Source: an uncultured Alphaproteobacteria bacterium
GTDB lineage: Bacteria; Pseudomonadota; Alphaproteobacteria; RF32; CAG-239
DNA: 41,452 bases
Direction of reading: 5' to 3'
NCBI GenBank assembly: GCA_944390035.1
Contig: CALXOP010000051.1
Span: 1-41,452 of the forward strand
Shown here: positions 1 to 8,192 of the stretch, piece after piece
Position numbering within the stretch: position 1 is the stretch's first letter
Layout: every line of letters begins with the position of its first letter
Program-made: the position numbers and the translations under genes
The notes under the pieces: generated by a model
The model's input: only the letters and a program-made list of their open reading frames with translations
What the model was told of the DNA's origin: nothing
The model's database searches: none

Positions 1-1
1 G

Positions 2-1591
2 ATAGGAGTATCGGTGCTTGCGCTCACTGCAATAGGAGGCGTAAGTGAAAATAATTTTATTTCAGATAATCAATCGGGAGTGCATTCACAATACACGCAC
101 TTCGTAAGAACCAGTCTAAACCAAACCTTTGAATCTTTGTCGAGGGCAAGCCTAGCAATAGGCTTGCCTAATCGTGCAAACTATCAGACGGCAGGGGTTC
201 ACTTTATTGTTGGCGACCAAGGAACCGACTTTGGTAATGATGATGCCAAGAATAATGACTTTTCTGATCCATCGGGTGAAAACTGTAAACGCCTTGGCTA
301 TTCAGTAACATCTTGCGCATCGGGTTTATTTAATAGTGCATGTCCTTATAATGATAAAATCTATGACAGATGTTGCGATGTAACATATAAATATACATCT
401 TCAACTTGTTCAAGCCCTAAAAAACTTAGTTCTGATATATGTGGCGGTAAATATCGTTGCTATTGTGATACCACAACTTATCCTTATGCGTCATGTAATT
501 CTCCGCAAATAAAAGGAAATTCTTGCACGGATGATACAGGCACTCGTTATGTGACTTGTACCTGCCCAAGCGGTGTAGCAACTCCATATGGATGTGAAAC
601 GTATTATGCATCTCCTTGCAATAACGTTTGTCAAAAAGCTTATGCCGATAACTGTCGAAATCGCACATCTGTACAAACGCCTTATGGTTGTGAAACTTAT
701 TTTTCTGATTGTAAATCAAAATGTCAAAAAGCTTACGCGGATAACTGTCGAAATCGAACAGCTGTTTCTGCTCCTTATGGCTGTAAGCAAGCGTTTGGTG
801 ACTGCCAATCTAAGTGCGAAATTGCATATTCTGATAACTGCCATAACAGAACAGCGGTAATTTCTTCTTGTCCTTCTAATGCAACGTGTTCATATTTCTC
901 GGATTGTTCATCAAAAATCCAATCTTGGAGCTGTAACTCCGGTTATGAAAAATCTGGTAATTCTTGCGTACAAGCAATTAAATCTCGTGCTTGTCAATAT
1001 GTAGGTGATGTTTTGTATGGAGATGGTACTTGTGCAGATGATGTGAATAAATTAGATCCTAATAAATCGCCAATAGGGGTAGTATTTGATCCCTCTAATC
1101 GCTTGGCTGTAGCGTTAACCGATGTCAAAAAAGATGGTAGCTCGGGAAGTGAGCGCGTACAATGGTCAACTGGTTATTGCGATATCCCAAATTTAGAGAA
1201 TTGTAGCAATAAAGATACTGTAATAACAACATGTGGAGCAAATGGCAGAGCGAATACCGATGCGATATTAGCGAGTACATGTAATGGATCTGCAGCCAAG
1301 GCGGTAAATAGCTATCAAATAAGCGGCTGTAGTAAAGATTTTTGTCGGCAAGGAAAGTGGTTTTTGCCAAGTGCAAAAGAACTATATACAATATATAATG
1401 TTAATAATGTTATAAACGACAGATTGTCATTGCTGAGCTCAATAGGGGCTAGTCAATTGGAGATGTCTTATTGGGCCTCTACCGAGAACGATTTTTACTA
1501 TGTGTGGGGGGTTAGTATGAGTTATGGTGGTAGAGGCATTGGTAGTAAGACCGACTACGGTAATCCCGTTCGTCCGGTGGTTAAATATTAA
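2..1591 (+). CDS. Cys-rich repeat protein with C-terminal DUF1566/Lcl-like domain (5' partial)
   Basis: The frame is open to the left edge and begins with a hydrophobic stretch (IGVSVLALTAIGGVS), which looks like the end of a signal peptide or a pilin-like N-terminal helix, so the true start is probably outside the window. A GTG at 14 with AGGAG five bases upstream is an alternative start. The middle holds three Cys-rich repeats of about 31-34 residues (nt about 580-860) with the core PYGC, then DC/NxxC, then AY(A/S)DNC(R/H)NRT. The last about 190 residues (CQYVGDVLYGDGT to VRPVVKY) fit the DUF1566/Lcl C-terminal type, with WFLPSAKEL and YWASTE. The many cysteines suggest an extracytoplasmic, disulphide-bonded protein. 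The function is unknown; an adhesive or surface role is only a guess. A terminator follows directly. Confidence 0.75.
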   Translation: MGVSVLALTAIGGVSENNFISDNQSGVHSQYTHFVRTSLNQTFESLSRASLAIGLPNRANYQTAGVHFIVGDQGTDFGNDDAKNNDFSDPSGENCKRLGYSVTSCASGLFNSACPYNDKIYDRCCDVTYKYTSSTCSSPKKLSSDICGGKYRCYCDTTTYPYASCNSPQIKGNSCTDDTGTRYVTCTCPSGVATPYGCETYYASPCNNVCQKAYADNCRNRTSVQTPYGCETYFSDCKSKCQKAYADNCRNRTAVSAPYGCKQAFGDCQSKCEIAYSDNCHNRTAVISSCPSNATCSYFSDCSSKIQSWSCNSGYEKSGNSCVQAIKSRACQYVGDVLYGDGTCADDVNKLDPNKSPIGVVFDPSNRLAVALTDVKKDGSSGSERVQWSTGYCDIPNLENCSNKDTVITTCGANGRANTDAILASTCNGSAAKAVNSYQISGCSKDFCRQGKWFLPSAKELYTIYNVNNVINDRLSLLSSIGASQLEMSYWASTENDFYYVWGVSMSYGGRGIGSKTDYGNPVRPVVKY

Positions 1592-1613
1592 TCTTGATTA
1601 CTCCACAAACAAA

Positions 1614-1635
1614 AATCCCCGCATTAGCGGGGATT
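1614..1635. terminator. Bidirectional rho-independent terminator
   Basis: The stem AATCCCCGC/GCGGGGATT has 9 perfect pairs and an ATTA loop. It sits between the convergent Cys-rich gene and flgL. The minus-strand reading continues into TTTTTG, so it best serves the flagellar operon; the plus-strand side has only a short CCTTT. Confidence 0.85.
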
Positions 1636-1653
1636 CCTTTGCCAAGAATATGT

Positions 1654-3891
1654 TTATTTCATATAGTTGAGCAAACTCAAACTCATGGCTTGTTGCAGTA
1701 CTGCGTATGAAGCCTCCAAATTTTGGGAAGCCAACAACAGCTTTGTCGCCGCCTCGGTTTTATCAACATCTTTAAGCGAGCTGATGTTGTTTTCCATATT
1801 AGCGGCCAAATTGGTTTGGTTTTCCATGGTTTGGTTTAAGACCACATAATTGGCATTAATTTTGGCCGAGATTGAATAAATATCCGCATTAGGAACAGTT
1901 GCGTTTTCTCCGGCATTAAACAAAGCCTCACTGATTAAATCGAGAGCCTCATTAACACGATCCAACGGATTTTGCGAATCAATCGTACCGACAAACTCAT
2001 CAGCCGGATTTCTGGTATCAACCAAATTTCCTTGAGCGATTGTACCCAACGCGCGGAAGAGTTTTTCAAAGGCTGGGTCGCCGGCATTAATGTCAAAAGT
2101 AAGAGTTTGATTTTCGGAAATACGTTTTTGAGAATCTAAGTTTCCGCCTTGGTAATAAGATTCGTTGCTCATACTCCAAGAACTTGAAGCCGGAATAGTC
2201 GTGGTCGGAAAACGAGACGGATCAACCGTAACATAGAGCTGTGTTCCGTCATCACTAATTCCGGTAACTTGAACCTGACTGGCAATGTTGTTATTGTTAA
2301 ATCCTTCCATATTAATGACGGAGCCAACCGGAAAAGATTTGCTCATGGTCAAATTGTTGGTTGGATTAATCACGGCATCTTCGGCAATCGGAGTTGATTC
2401 GTCAAAGGTAATGGTTTTGCCGTCGGCTGATACCGACTTGATGATATAAGCCTTAGCATTATTACCCGAGGCATCGCCGCCCAAAACGATTGTATCACCG
2501 GCGCTCAAGGTATCAAAGGCGCCATATTGCGTTGCGTTCAACGTATTTTTGTCACTGTTGAAAGTAAGCGTTCCGGTTGTCTTATCATTAGCCGTTAAGA
2601 CGGGTTTTAAGAACCCTCCGGCATTAGCGGCGGTAATGGTGCCCTGGTTGGTGTTATCGCCGTTGAGCTGTAAGGTGATAGCCCCGGTATCATCGGCATT
2701 AACCGAAAAATCCGATAAGTCGGCACTTGAATTAGACGGATATTGAATATTAATTCCGTCATAATAGCTCTGGAAGGCATCCAACGATGTAAAAGGAATA
2801 CTAACCGGAGGTTCGCTTGAAACACCGCCGCCAAACAAATATTTGCCGTTTGCGAAAGTGTTCAGACTGTCCACCAACATTTTTAATGTGGTGAAGGCTT
2901 GTTGTTGCAGTTGTTGCATTTCGCGATATTGGTCCGCCGACATGGTGTAAGGCTCACCGGTTTCAACACCGCTGACATTGAGCACGCTAGACGAGCCGTT
3001 AATGGTGTAGTTCGGAAACGTAAAAGTAGCCCCGTTAAATGAGAAATCGGGATTAGCCGGAAGTTTTGCCTGCAATGCAGCCATAACGCCTTCGGCATCG
3101 GTTGCTCCGCTAATATCAATATTGTTGCCGTTTGCATTGTCGGCAAAAGTATATTGAATACCGTTTACGGTAATGGTTGTTCCCATATAATCGGCCACGG
3201 TATTATTGGTAAAAGTAATTTCACCGCCGGTATAATCAGGCGTGAGGTTTTTTCCGCCCGAGGTTGATGTTACCGGTTCACCCGTTGTGACACCGTTAGC
3301 CGAGATAATGGTAGAACTATTGGCAACCGTTCCCAAAGGATAGGTAAAAGTGGTACCGTTAAAGTCAAAATTAGCATTAGCCGGAAGCTTATTTTCTAAA
3401 GCATCCATCACATCTTGAGCCGACGTTGCCCCGTTAATATCAATATTATTGCCGGTAGCATCATTGGCAAAAGTATAGGTCACACCGTCCACAACGATTG
3501 TCTTACCCAAATAATCCGCCGGATTATTACTGGTAAAAGTAATTTCGCCGCCGGTTTCATCGGTAGTGGTGGTAGAGGTACTTCCTGTGACCAAGCCGCT
3601 AAAACTGGTTAAGGCACTTTTGAAGTCATTGATGGCATCTTGAATAGATTCCATGGAGGTATTCATGGTTTTTATTTCGACTTCGGTAATTTTATTATTT
3701 TCCATAAAATTATTGGTAACACCGAGCATTGCCTCCAAGGAAACGATAGTCGATGCACTCATTCCATAGCCGGAATAAGTTTGTGCTTTTAACCCGGTAA
3801 TGGATTGATAACTATAGAGATCGACCATTTTTTTGTTGGCAATGGTGTCATTGGTCATACTCATATAAGTTGCATAAGTAGGTACTCTCAT
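1654..3891 (-). CDS. flgL: Flagellar hook-associated protein 3 (hook-filament junction, FlgL)
   Basis: FlgL with FlgK forms the junction between hook and flagellin filament and is exported through the flagellar type III apparatus. The N-terminal about 110 residues (MRVPTYATYMSMTNDTIAN onward) and the C-terminal about 80 residues (NNISSLKDVDKTEAATKLLLASQNLEASYAVLQQAMSLSLLNYMK region) are the conserved flagellin-like helical D0/D1 segments. At 745 aa it is much longer than the 300-400 aa of enteric FlgL. The extra length is a variable central domain that includes two tandem copies of a domain of about 100 residues (residues 114-318). The start has a good Shine-Dalgarno (GGGGAGG, 8 nt upstream). 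It is the last gene of the flgI-flgJ-flgN-flgK-flgL operon, 16 nt after flgK. Confidence 0.93.
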   Translation of the reverse strand: MRVPTYATYMSMTNDTIANKKMVDLYSYQSITGLKAQTYSGYGMSASTIVSLEAMLGVTNNFMENNKITEVEIKTMNTSMESIQDAINDFKSALTSFSGLVTGSTSTTTTDETGGEITFTSNNPADYLGKTIVVDGVTYTFANDATGNNIDINGATSAQDVMDALENKLPANANFDFNGTTFTYPLGTVANSSTIISANGVTTGEPVTSTSGGKNLTPDYTGGEITFTNNTVADYMGTTITVNGIQYTFADNANGNNIDISGATDAEGVMAALQAKLPANPDFSFNGATFTFPNYTINGSSSVLNVSGVETGEPYTMSADQYREMQQLQQQAFTTLKMLVDSLNTFANGKYLFGGGVSSEPPVSIPFTSLDAFQSYYDGINIQYPSNSSADLSDFSVNADDTGAITLQLNGDNTNQGTITAANAGGFLKPVLTANDKTTGTLTFNSDKNTLNATQYGAFDTLSAGDTIVLGGDASGNNAKAYIIKSVSADGKTITFDESTPIAEDAVINPTNNLTMSKSFPVGSVINMEGFNNNNIASQVQVTGISDDGTQLYVTVDPSRFPTTTIPASSSWSMSNESYYQGGNLDSQKRISENQTLTFDINAGDPAFEKLFRALGTIAQGNLVDTRNPADEFVGTIDSQNPLDRVNEALDLISEALFNAGENATVPNADIYSISAKINANYVVLNQTMENQTNLAANMENNISSLKDVDKTEAATKLLLASQNLEASYAVLQQAMSLSLLNYMK
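2938..3552 (-). repeat. Tandem duplication inside flgL (two units, 324-nt period)
   Basis: Unit 1 begins at residue 114 (GGEITFTSNNPADYLGKT) and unit 2 at residue 222 (GGEITFTNNTVADYMGTT). They stay aligned through YTFA(N/D), NGNNIDI-type, LPAN and GEP(V/Y)T positions. The offset is 324 nt (108 codons). The copies are diverged at both DNA and protein level, so the duplication is not recent. It probably encodes two copies of a surface-exposed beta domain. Confidence 0.85.
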
Positions 3892-3907
3892 AGTTCAGTC
3901 CTCCCCA

Positions 3908-6091
3908 TTAAATCATATTCAATAAGATGTCTAACATTTCTTTAGACGCGGTAAAGGTTTGCGCACAAGCGGCATAGCTTTGTTGAAAGATAATTAACTG
4001 CGCCAATTCTTGGTCTTGGTCAACACCGCTAAGCGTTGCCTCTTTCATTGAAATTGAGTCGGTTAATTCTTGTTGATAGCTCAAGTTTGATTGAGCACTG
4101 CTGGTTTCCGTTGCCACCGACCCGACAAAAGTTGCGGCATAGTTAGCAATAGTCGTGCTGGTTTTGGCAATGTTACCGGCTTGAGCAAAGGTTAAAGATT
4201 CGCTGAAAACCGATGCCATATCATTGGCAATGTTGTTTGCGGCCGGATTCAACTGAAATTCACCGGAATTGGTATTAAACTCAGGCGACCCGGCGGCAAT
4301 AGCAGCCGGATTCTCCATCAAATCCGAACGAACGGCGAGCGAGCCGGCGGCATCGGCATTAGACGGGTGCATCCCGATTCTTTCCAAAAATCCCGAGGTT
4401 TGCCCGTTAACGGCCTGTTCACTGATTTCTAATTGTTCACCCGAGGTATTGTTAAGTTGCAACACATAGCCGTTACCGTTCGGAATGAGCGAGGCCTTAA
4501 TTTGCCCATTTAAATTGGTGTCGGAATTAATTTTATTCACTATTGTTTGCAAATTATCACTCGGCGTAATGGTAATTGATCCAAGATTAGTATTGGTTCC
4601 GGTTGCAAAGTTCAAGGTAATTTTTTCGGTAACGCCGAGATTAGCCGTCAAACTTAAAACATTTGAATCATAAACGTTTTCGTTTCTCGTGCTGGTGAAA
4701 AAATCATTTAACCCGAAGAAGTAAGAAAAACCTTGCATGGTACGGTCAGCCACATTATCTCCGTTGACGTCATATTGAATAGTGACATCTTGTTGCGCAC
4801 TTCCGGGCGTAGAAGAGGCCAAATCTTGCACTGCAAAAGAATAGTTGCTGTCCCCCGTATTAATAACGAGCTTCCCGTCATCATTAATTTGCGCATATGC
4901 CTGAGGCAGGTTAGCGCCGTCTGCCGCCGTCAACCAGTCGTTTAACAAGCCGACCATATCCGATACACTGCCGCCGGCATCAGGAAAACCTAAGCCTCCG
5001 AGCAAAGTAGTTGTTGCCACTTGATTGCCCTCGGCATCAAAAATGGTAAAATGCACATCGCCGTTTGAAATTTGAATATTTTGATTATCTGGATCAATAA
5101 AAGTTCTGGTACCGGTTAATTCCGACGGTGCATTCGGATAAGCCGTACCGCGGTTGTGCATTTGGTTAAGGTTGTCTTTTAACACACCGGCCAACTCATT
5201 GAGTTGTGTTTGCAAAGACGGCAACAAATTATCTCTGATATCAATTAAGCCTTTGAGCTCGCCATCTTTAATCGTGTTGGTAATATCCTCGCCGTCCACC
5301 ATAATACCGTTAATACCGCCACCGGCATAAGAGCTGGTCGGACTGGCTTGAGCAACGGCGCTGTGCGACAAATAGTGCGGATATCTGTCCAGCAAAGTAA
5401 CACCACCGTTGGTTTGAATAACAATTTCACCGTTTTCCCGTTTGAAATAAGAAATATCAATCAAACCGCTGAGTTCGCGTAAGGCTTGGTCGCGTTGGTC
5501 TTCCAAATCGGCCACTCCGTCATAGTTCAATACTTTGTATTTAACGATTTGGTCGTTGAGTTCCTGGAGTTTATCCAAATAGTCGTTAATCTTGTCACAA
5601 GATTCCGACACATTAAGGTCGGCATCGCCTCTGAGTTTTTGAATTTCGGTGGTAAGTGAATTTAAGCGGCTGGCCAAAGTGCTGGCATTGGTCAAAAGCG
5701 TATATCTTCCGGAGGCCGAAGTCACATCGGAGGCAAAAGTTTCAATAGATGATTGCAAATCGCTGACATTAGCGGCAATGGAGTTGTTTCCTTGCGGGGT
5801 GCCTAACAGAGTTTCGGCTTTTTCCAAATATTCGCTTTTAGCACTAAAATTATTGGTCGTGCTGTTCGAGGCAAGATAGCTTTTAAGCAATCCTTCATTA
5901 ACCGTACGCGTAATGTCACCAAGCTGTACCCCGATACTTGAACCGCCCAAGACCACGTTGTTTTGTGCGGCAGTTTTACGGGTATAACCCACTGTATCGA
6001 CATTAGCAATATTGCTGCTGACGATATTTAACTGGTTCTGAGCAGCTTTCATGCCGCTGAGAGAAGTTTGTAATCCTGCTAATATAACCAT
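3908..6091 (-). CDS. flgK: Flagellar hook-associated protein 1 (FlgK)
   Basis: FlgK is the first hook-filament junction protein. The N-terminus (LAGLQTSLSGMKAAQNQLNIVSSNIANVDTVGYTRK) carries the rod/hook family signature with the SNIANxxTxGY core. The C-terminus (about 40 residues ending QTFTASKEMLDILLNMI) is the conserved amphipathic helix that packs in the D0 core. At 727 aa it is longer than enteric FlgK (about 550), owing to the middle D2/D3 region. The start is ATG at 6091, with AGGAG 8 nt upstream. It lies 11 nt after the flgN-like gene and 16 nt before flgL, consistent with one transcript. Confidence 0.95.
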   Translation of the reverse strand: MVILAGLQTSLSGMKAAQNQLNIVSSNIANVDTVGYTRKTAAQNNVVLGGSSIGVQLGDITRTVNEGLLKSYLASNSTTNNFSAKSEYLEKAETLLGTPQGNNSIAANVSDLQSSIETFASDVTSASGRYTLLTNASTLASRLNSLTTEIQKLRGDADLNVSESCDKINDYLDKLQELNDQIVKYKVLNYDGVADLEDQRDQALRELSGLIDISYFKRENGEIVIQTNGGVTLLDRYPHYLSHSAVAQASPTSSYAGGGINGIMVDGEDITNTIKDGELKGLIDIRDNLLPSLQTQLNELAGVLKDNLNQMHNRGTAYPNAPSELTGTRTFIDPDNQNIQISNGDVHFTIFDAEGNQVATTTLLGGLGFPDAGGSVSDMVGLLNDWLTAADGANLPQAYAQINDDGKLVINTGDSNYSFAVQDLASSTPGSAQQDVTIQYDVNGDNVADRTMQGFSYFFGLNDFFTSTRNENVYDSNVLSLTANLGVTEKITLNFATGTNTNLGSITITPSDNLQTIVNKINSDTNLNGQIKASLIPNGNGYVLQLNNTSGEQLEISEQAVNGQTSGFLERIGMHPSNADAAGSLAVRSDLMENPAAIAAGSPEFNTNSGEFQLNPAANNIANDMASVFSESLTFAQAGNIAKTSTTIANYAATFVGSVATETSSAQSNLSYQQELTDSISMKEATLSGVDQDQELAQLIIFQQSYAACAQTFTASKEMLDILLNMI

Positions 6092-6102
6092 GGTCTTAAC
6101 TC

Positions 6103-6558
6103 CTAAAATGTACTGTTAATAGCCATAGAACTGTGATGATTATCTACTTTTGCAAATTGTCCGTGTGCCCCATAAGAAGTAGCACTTGTTTTGGTACTGA
6201 CTTTTGCGGCATTGACAATGCTTCCAATCACAGATTCACTGGTTTCCATTCTGGTTTTTAATAATACGTTGTTCTCCTGCAACAAAGCATCCAAGTCGGC
6301 AGAAATCTTTTTCAAATTTTCTTTTTCCTCACTGGGCATTGCATTCAGGAGATGTTGGTTTTTAATAAAGAAAGCGACCATATTGCGGTAAGCTGCGACA
6401 ATCTTTGCCTTTTGCGGATACAAGTCACTGACTTTAATAACGTTATAGGCTCTCAAAGCCTCGTTTTCTTGTTGAATCAAAGCCATAAATTGAGTAATGA
6501 CATCTACATAGTCCTCAATTTTTTTCTTCATATCATTTTGAGAAATGGTTTCAGTCAT
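6103..6558 (-). CDS. FlgN/FlbY-like flagellar export chaperone (probable)
   Basis: This is a small, mostly helical protein of 151 aa (MTETISQNDMKKKIEDYVDVITQFMALIQQENEALRAY...). The N-terminal helix pattern followed by LxxENxALR resembles FlgN-type chaperones, which bind FlgK and FlgL before export. Its position directly before flgK and flgL supports this, and an equivalent small gene (flbY) is known near these genes in Caulobacter-type flagellar clusters. I chose ATG at 6558 because GAGGTG lies 4 nt upstream; a GTG 12 nt further upstream overlaps the preceding stop and has no ribosome site. The assignment rests on length, helix pattern and context, since the family is weakly conserved. Confidence 0.65.
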   Translation of the reverse strand: MTETISQNDMKKKIEDYVDVITQFMALIQQENEALRAYNVIKVSDLYPQKAKIVAAYRNMVAFFIKNQHLLNAMPSEEKENLKKISADLDALLQENNVLLKTRMETSESVIGSIVNAAKVSTKTSATSYGAHGQFAKVDNHHSSMAINSTF

Positions 6559-6566
6559 TTTACACC

Positions 6567-6935
6567 TCACAATTTTACTTCAATTCTGTCATTGGCTGGG
6601 GTTGAGTTTGCTTCCTGCATTTTTAAAATAGCCGACATAATATCATCGGACACCCCGATTGTACCGGTTTTTGCCATGGCTTTGCCATATTCGTTTAAGA
6701 GCAAAGAACGATAAATTTTTTCGGCATGGCCGCCGCCAAACATTCCATCTGTAGAAATCCCCTCAAACATACTTTCCATCATCTTTGTCATAAAGAAGGC
6801 TTCAAAGTCCTGAGCGGCTTCTTGAGCTTCTTCTTTAGAGAGGATTTTGCCGCCGCTCAGCGAAGTATTGGGCTTTGTATTCAGAACCAAAGCCTGAGTA
6901 TCAAAGTTATTTATGTTTGCGGCCCAAGTACTCAT
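6567..6935 (-). CDS. flgJ: Rod-binding protein, FlgJ N-domain only
   Basis: This 122-aa protein matches the rod-binding domain of FlgJ: EAAQDFEAFFMTKMMESMFEGI, then GMFGGGHAEKIYRSLLLNEYGKAMAKTGTIGVSDDI. It scaffolds assembly of the flagellar rod in the periplasm. The peptidoglycan-hydrolase half of enteric FlgJ is absent, as is usual in alphaproteobacteria, where a separate muramidase does that job. Its ribosome site (GAGGTG) lies within the last codons of flgI and only 1 nt separates the two genes, which indicates translational coupling. Its stop overlaps the region just before the FlgN-like start. Confidence 0.88.
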   Translation of the reverse strand: MSTWAANINNFDTQALVLNTKPNTSLSGGKILSKEEAQEAAQDFEAFFMTKMMESMFEGISTDGMFGGGHAEKIYRSLLLNEYGKAMAKTGTIGVSDDIMSAILKMQEANSTPANDRIEVKL

Positions 6936-6936
6936 C

Positions 6937-8058
6937 TTACATCACCTCAATATCTGCTTGCAAAGCCCCGCTGGCTTTAACGGCTTGCAAAATGCTGATT
7001 AAATCTCTAGGCGTTACGCCCAAGGCATTAAGCCCGTCAACGAGTTCTTGCAGGTTTACCCCGGAATCCAACACGCTGAGCTTACTGTTAACGCTTTCAT
7101 TAACGTCAATAGCGGTTAAATCTTGAGTAACGGTTACCCCATCAGAGAAAGGCAAAGGTTGTGATACCAACGGTGTTTCCGAAATTTTGATGGTTAAATT
7201 GCCTTGAGCAATGGCTAATTTATTGATTTTAACATCTTTGCCGATAACAATAATGCCCGAACTTTCATCAATAACGACTTTAGCCAACTGGTCAGGTTGA
7301 ACTTGCAACTGTTCAATTTTGGTCATCAAATCGACGACTTTGCCGCGATACTCGGCAGGAATTTCCAAATCAACGGTCGTCGGGTCGGTAGCTTTTGCCG
7401 CCGGTTGACCGAGCATGGCATTAATGGCATCGGAAACACGTCTTGCGGTGGTAAAATCAGGGTTTCGTAAAGCAATGCGAATATTTTTCAGGCTTTCCAA
7501 CGAAAAATCGACCTCATTTTCAATAATGGCACCATTGGCAATTCGCCCTGAAGTCGGAACACCTTTGGTAACGGAATTTCCGTTGCTTCTGGCAGAAACA
7601 CTGCCGGTAGCGATTTGACCTTGGGCGAGGGCATAGATTTCACCGTTAGCGGCGCTCAAAGGCGTTGCAATCAAAGTTCCGCCTTGCAAATCTTTGGCAT
7701 CTCCCATAGCGCTGACCGTAACGTCAATGCGGCTTCCTTGGCGTGCAAAAGGTGGCAAGCTGGCGGTCACCATAACGGCGGCAATGTTTTTGGACTTGAG
7801 CTGACCGTCACGAGCATTAATGCCGAGTTGATCCAGCATGCTGATCAGGCTTTCTTTGGCAAAGTTGATGGATTTGATGTTGTCACCGGTACCGTTTAAG
7901 CCGACAACAATACCGTATCCGACGAGTTGGTTTTCGCGGACCCCTTCAAAATCTGCAATATCTTTGATTCTTGAACTTGCCCAAGCCGTATCTATATTAA
8001 AGAACAGGGAGCAAACCAATAATCCCAGAACAGATTTATTAAATAAAAAAGTTTTCAT
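6937..8058 (-). CDS. flgI: Flagellar P-ring protein FlgI
   Basis: FlgI forms the periplasmic P-ring around the flagellar rod in Gram-negative bacteria. There is a Sec signal peptide (KTFLFNKSVLGLLVCSLFFNIDTAWA), then the family hallmark SRIKDIADFEGVRENQLVGYG, VVGLNGTGD and QGGTLIATPLSAANGEIYALAQG, and the conserved end VTPRDLISILQAVKASGALQADIEVM. Length (373 aa) is normal. I place the start at ATG 8058, 10 nt after GAGG; a TTG nine bases upstream would sit almost on the ribosome site. It is the first gene of the operon and lies behind a sigma-54-type promoter. Confidence 0.96.
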   Translation of the reverse strand: MKTFLFNKSVLGLLVCSLFFNIDTAWASSRIKDIADFEGVRENQLVGYGIVVGLNGTGDNIKSINFAKESLISMLDQLGINARDGQLKSKNIAAVMVTASLPPFARQGSRIDVTVSAMGDAKDLQGGTLIATPLSAANGEIYALAQGQIATGSVSARSNGNSVTKGVPTSGRIANGAIIENEVDFSLESLKNIRIALRNPDFTTARRVSDAINAMLGQPAAKATDPTTVDLEIPAEYRGKVVDLMTKIEQLQVQPDQLAKVVIDESSGIIVIGKDVKINKLAIAQGNLTIKISETPLVSQPLPFSDGVTVTQDLTAIDVNESVNSKLSVLDSGVNLQELVDGLNALGVTPRDLISILQAVKASGALQADIEVM

Positions 8059-8103
8059 GTTAATCAAACCTCAACAACTTTATAGTAAACTTAAAAACAT
8101 ATA

Positions 8104-8119
8104 TGCAAATATTGTGCCA
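8104..8119 (-). promoter_or_regulatory. Sigma-54 (RpoN) -24/-12 promoter of the flgI operon
   Basis: Read on the minus strand the sequence is TGGCAC-AATAT-TTGCA, with GG and GC separated by exactly 10 nt. This matches the RpoN consensus TGGCACg-N4-TTGCw at all key positions. The predicted start of transcription is near 8093, about 35 nt before the flgI ATG. Sigma-54 control of middle and late flagellar genes is well known in Caulobacter and other bacteria. I did not identify the activator binding site. Confidence 0.85.
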
Positions 8120-8192
8120 AAATATAAAATAAAGGGTGAAAGGGTTTGGTCTAAGATAAGAGTTTTGCAATTCCACAACAAAGGAAGGAACA

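Noticed and set aside
426-860. Several open frames opposite or across the Cys-rich repeat region
   Set aside because: They are products of the repeat codon pattern of the plus-strand gene. None has a ribosome site or a recognisable domain.
2938-3552. CRISPR-like or intergenic repeat
   Set aside because: The repeats are in frame, diverged at codon level and lie wholly within flgL, so they are a protein domain duplication.
8059-8067. Upstream TTG start for flgI (adds MIN)
   Set aside because: The TTG sits 1 nt after the GAGG ribosome site, whereas ATG 8058 has normal spacing and a normal signal-peptide start.
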